The position numbers and the translations under genes were made by a program. 5,430 nucleotides of DNA, from contig JAFDHS010000105.1 in the NCBI GenBank assembly GCA_019308655.1, positions 1 through 5,430 on the forward strand. Direction: 5' to 3'. Source of the stretch: Deltaproteobacteria bacterium. GTDB taxonomy: Bacteria; Desulfobacterota; Desulfobacteria; Desulfobacterales; JAFDHS01. The notes under the pieces were generated by a model, which was not told the DNA's origin, made no database searches, and saw only the letters and a list, made by a program, of their open reading frames with translations. This document shows positions 4,414 to 5,430 of this stretch, one piece after another. Position 1 is the first letter of the stretch; each line of letters starts with the position of its first letter.

Positions 4414-5430
4414 TCCATTAATTCCGGCCATATATTAAATTCATGCAAAGTCGTCAGTCCTGATTCCATATCGGTAAACATCTCCTCTATGGAGCTATCT
4501 TTTTGAGGCGCTGCAATGCCGACACTCAACGATAAACAGAATCCTTTGGGGGAACGGTTCCCTGTCTCTTTTTTTTTGATATTCCCGGCCAACCTTTCAC
4601 ATGCCGTTCGGGCCTGATCCCTATTGGTATTGGGAAGGAGTACCGTGAATTTATCCTGACCAAACCGAAAGCAGGTGTCGGTGATACGAACATATTGCCG
4701 TAGTTTACAAACAAAGTTTTGAAGCACGGTCCGAACACTTTCCTCTCCAAACTTTTTTTTAATCTCATCCGGATTATTTACGGTCAGGAGAATAAAAGAG
4801 CAGGCTGTACAATCATATTCCGGCCGCTTCCTCTTTTCTATGAACCTTTGCTCTTCATGGGTCAGGCCTTTCAAGTTATCAGGCCGGCTTTCCATACCCA
4901 GAATGAATTGTTGAACCACCGGGTTTGAAACCTTTCGAATCTCTTCAGAGGTTCCCTGAAAAACTATCCGCCCTTCGTCTATCATGGCTATCCGGTCAGA
5001 AATATAGAATATGTCAGGTATTTCATGACTTACAATCACACCGGTAAATCCGAACTTTTTTTGATACCCTGAAATCATTTCATGCACGGCATTTTTACGT
5101 ATCGGATCGAGCCCGGTAGTCGGTTCGTCAAACAGAACAATCTCCGGTTCCGTCACCAGGGCCCTGGCCAGAGCAACTCTTTTTTTCATTCCTCCGGAGA
5201 GTTGGGAAGGGAATTTATCGTCAATATCATACAAATCGAGATGGTTCATCTTCTCACGGACTTTTCTTTTGATTTCGGCAGATCGCAAAGCTGTTCTTTC
5301 TCTTAAGGGCAGGGCAATGTTCTCAAAAACCGTCATGGAATCAAAAAGAGCGGTTCCCTGAAACATATAGCTGAATTTATTTTTCAAGGCTTTCCTCTCC
5401 GCCTTTTTCATTTCTGAAACCGCTTTGCCC
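4407..5430 (-). CDS. mlaF: MlaF ATPase with C-terminal degenerate GGDEF domain (5' end outside window)
   Basis: MlaF is the cytoplasmic ATPase that powers phospholipid transport by the MlaFEDB ABC complex. Residues are numbered from the Met at 5411; the frame stays open above it (GKAVSE) to the window edge. That Met is internal: by alignment with E. coli MlaF about 70 upstream residues, including Walker A, lie outside. Visible ABC motifs are the Q-loop YMFQ (15-18), signature LSGGMKKR (71-78), Walker B IVLFDE (91-96), D-loop GLDP (100-103) and H-loop SHE (His129). The MlaF-like part ends with VVQQFILGM (165-173), where E. coli MlaF nearly ends. Here a short basic linker leads into about 130 further residues that align with GGDEF domains. 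Catalytic positions are lost, but the inhibitory-site residues remain. The frame is continuous across the junction, so this is a true fusion. mlaD follows after 66 bases; mlaE is presumably upstream. Confidence 0.93.
   Translation of the reverse strand, partial: GKAVSEMKKAERKALKNKFSYMFQGTALFDSMTVFENIALPLRERTALRSAEIKRKVREKMNHLDLYDIDDKFPSQLSGGMKKRVALARALVTEPEIVLFDEPTTGLDPIRKNAVHEMISGYQKKFGFTGVIVSHEIPDIFYISDRIAMIDEGRIVFQGTSEEIRKVSNPVVQQFILGMESRPDNLKGLTHEEQRFIEKRKRPEYDCTACSFILLTVNNPDEIKKKFGEESVRTVLQNFVCKLRQYVRITDTCFRFGQDKFTVLLPNTNRDQARTACERLAGNIKKKETGNRSPKGFCLSLSVGIAAPQKDSSIEEMFTDMESGLTTLHEFNIWPELMDS
4437..4820 (-). other. Degenerate GGDEF domain of the MlaF fusion
   Basis: Residues 198-325 of the fusion (numbered from the Met at 5411) align without gaps to the PleD GGDEF core, which I recall from memory. 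The half-sites are SFILLTVNNPDEIKKKFG (205-222), the signature-equivalent RFGQDKFTVLLPNT (249-262) and LSLSVGIA (293-300). Against PleD, metal Asp327 becomes Thr210, guanine-contacting Asn335 becomes Lys218 and Asp344 becomes Arg227. GG(D/E)EF becomes GQDKF (251-255). Diguanylate cyclase activity is therefore very unlikely. The inhibitory c-di-GMP site is preserved: RITD (242-245) at the correct five-residue distance before the signature, plus Arg273 equivalent to PleD Arg390. The inferred role is a c-di-GMP or nucleotide receptor, or a purely structural module. Confidence 0.85.

Noticed and set aside
5393..5430. Apparent loss of Walker A in MlaF
   Set aside because: The frame is open to the window edge, so the N-terminal ABC part is simply outside the window and not deleted.
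1..5430. CRISPR array, tRNA, rRNA, insertion sequence or prophage features
   Set aside because: I saw no regularly spaced repeats, clover-leaf-like segments, transposase motifs or terminal repeats on either strand.

Overview
All six genes in this window lie on the minus strand, so they read from the right edge to the left. Gene content and sequence style suggest a Gram-negative bacterium, most likely a member of the Desulfobacterota (former Deltaproteobacteria, Desulfobacterales-like). The clues are an mla operon ending in mlaA, an AT-leaning composition, and a left-edge gene resembling DUF6178, a family I associate with that group. The taxonomic assignment is inference.

Right to left, the window holds: (1) mlaF, the ATPase of the Mla phospholipid ABC transporter, missing its N-terminus at the window edge and carrying a C-terminal degenerate GGDEF domain; (2) mlaD, the inner-membrane MCE-domain protein; (3) mlaC, the periplasmic phospholipid carrier; (4) mlaA (VacJ family), the outer-membrane component; (5) an AmpG-like muropeptide permease of the major facilitator superfamily; (6) a promoter-containing gap of about 230 bases, then the N-terminal 245 residues of a DUF6178-like protein that runs off the left edge. 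The permease mlaE is not in the window and probably lies just upstream of mlaF. No mlaB is seen.

MlaF, MlaD, MlaC and MlaA form one trans-envelope route moving phospholipids between the outer and inner membranes. AmpG imports cell-wall turnover products, so the region has an envelope-maintenance theme. The most notable observation is the MlaF-GGDEF fusion. Residues needed for diguanylate cyclase catalysis are replaced, but the residues of the c-di-GMP-binding inhibitory site (RxxD and a second Arg) are kept. This suggests that c-di-GMP may control the lipid transporter allosterically. Smaller oddities are a 10-bp perfect inverted repeat across the mlaF stop codon, three T-tracts and a non-canonical lipobox in the MlaA signal peptide, a stem-loop between mlaC and mlaA, and two clusters of degenerate 7-bp repeats directly upstream of ampG.
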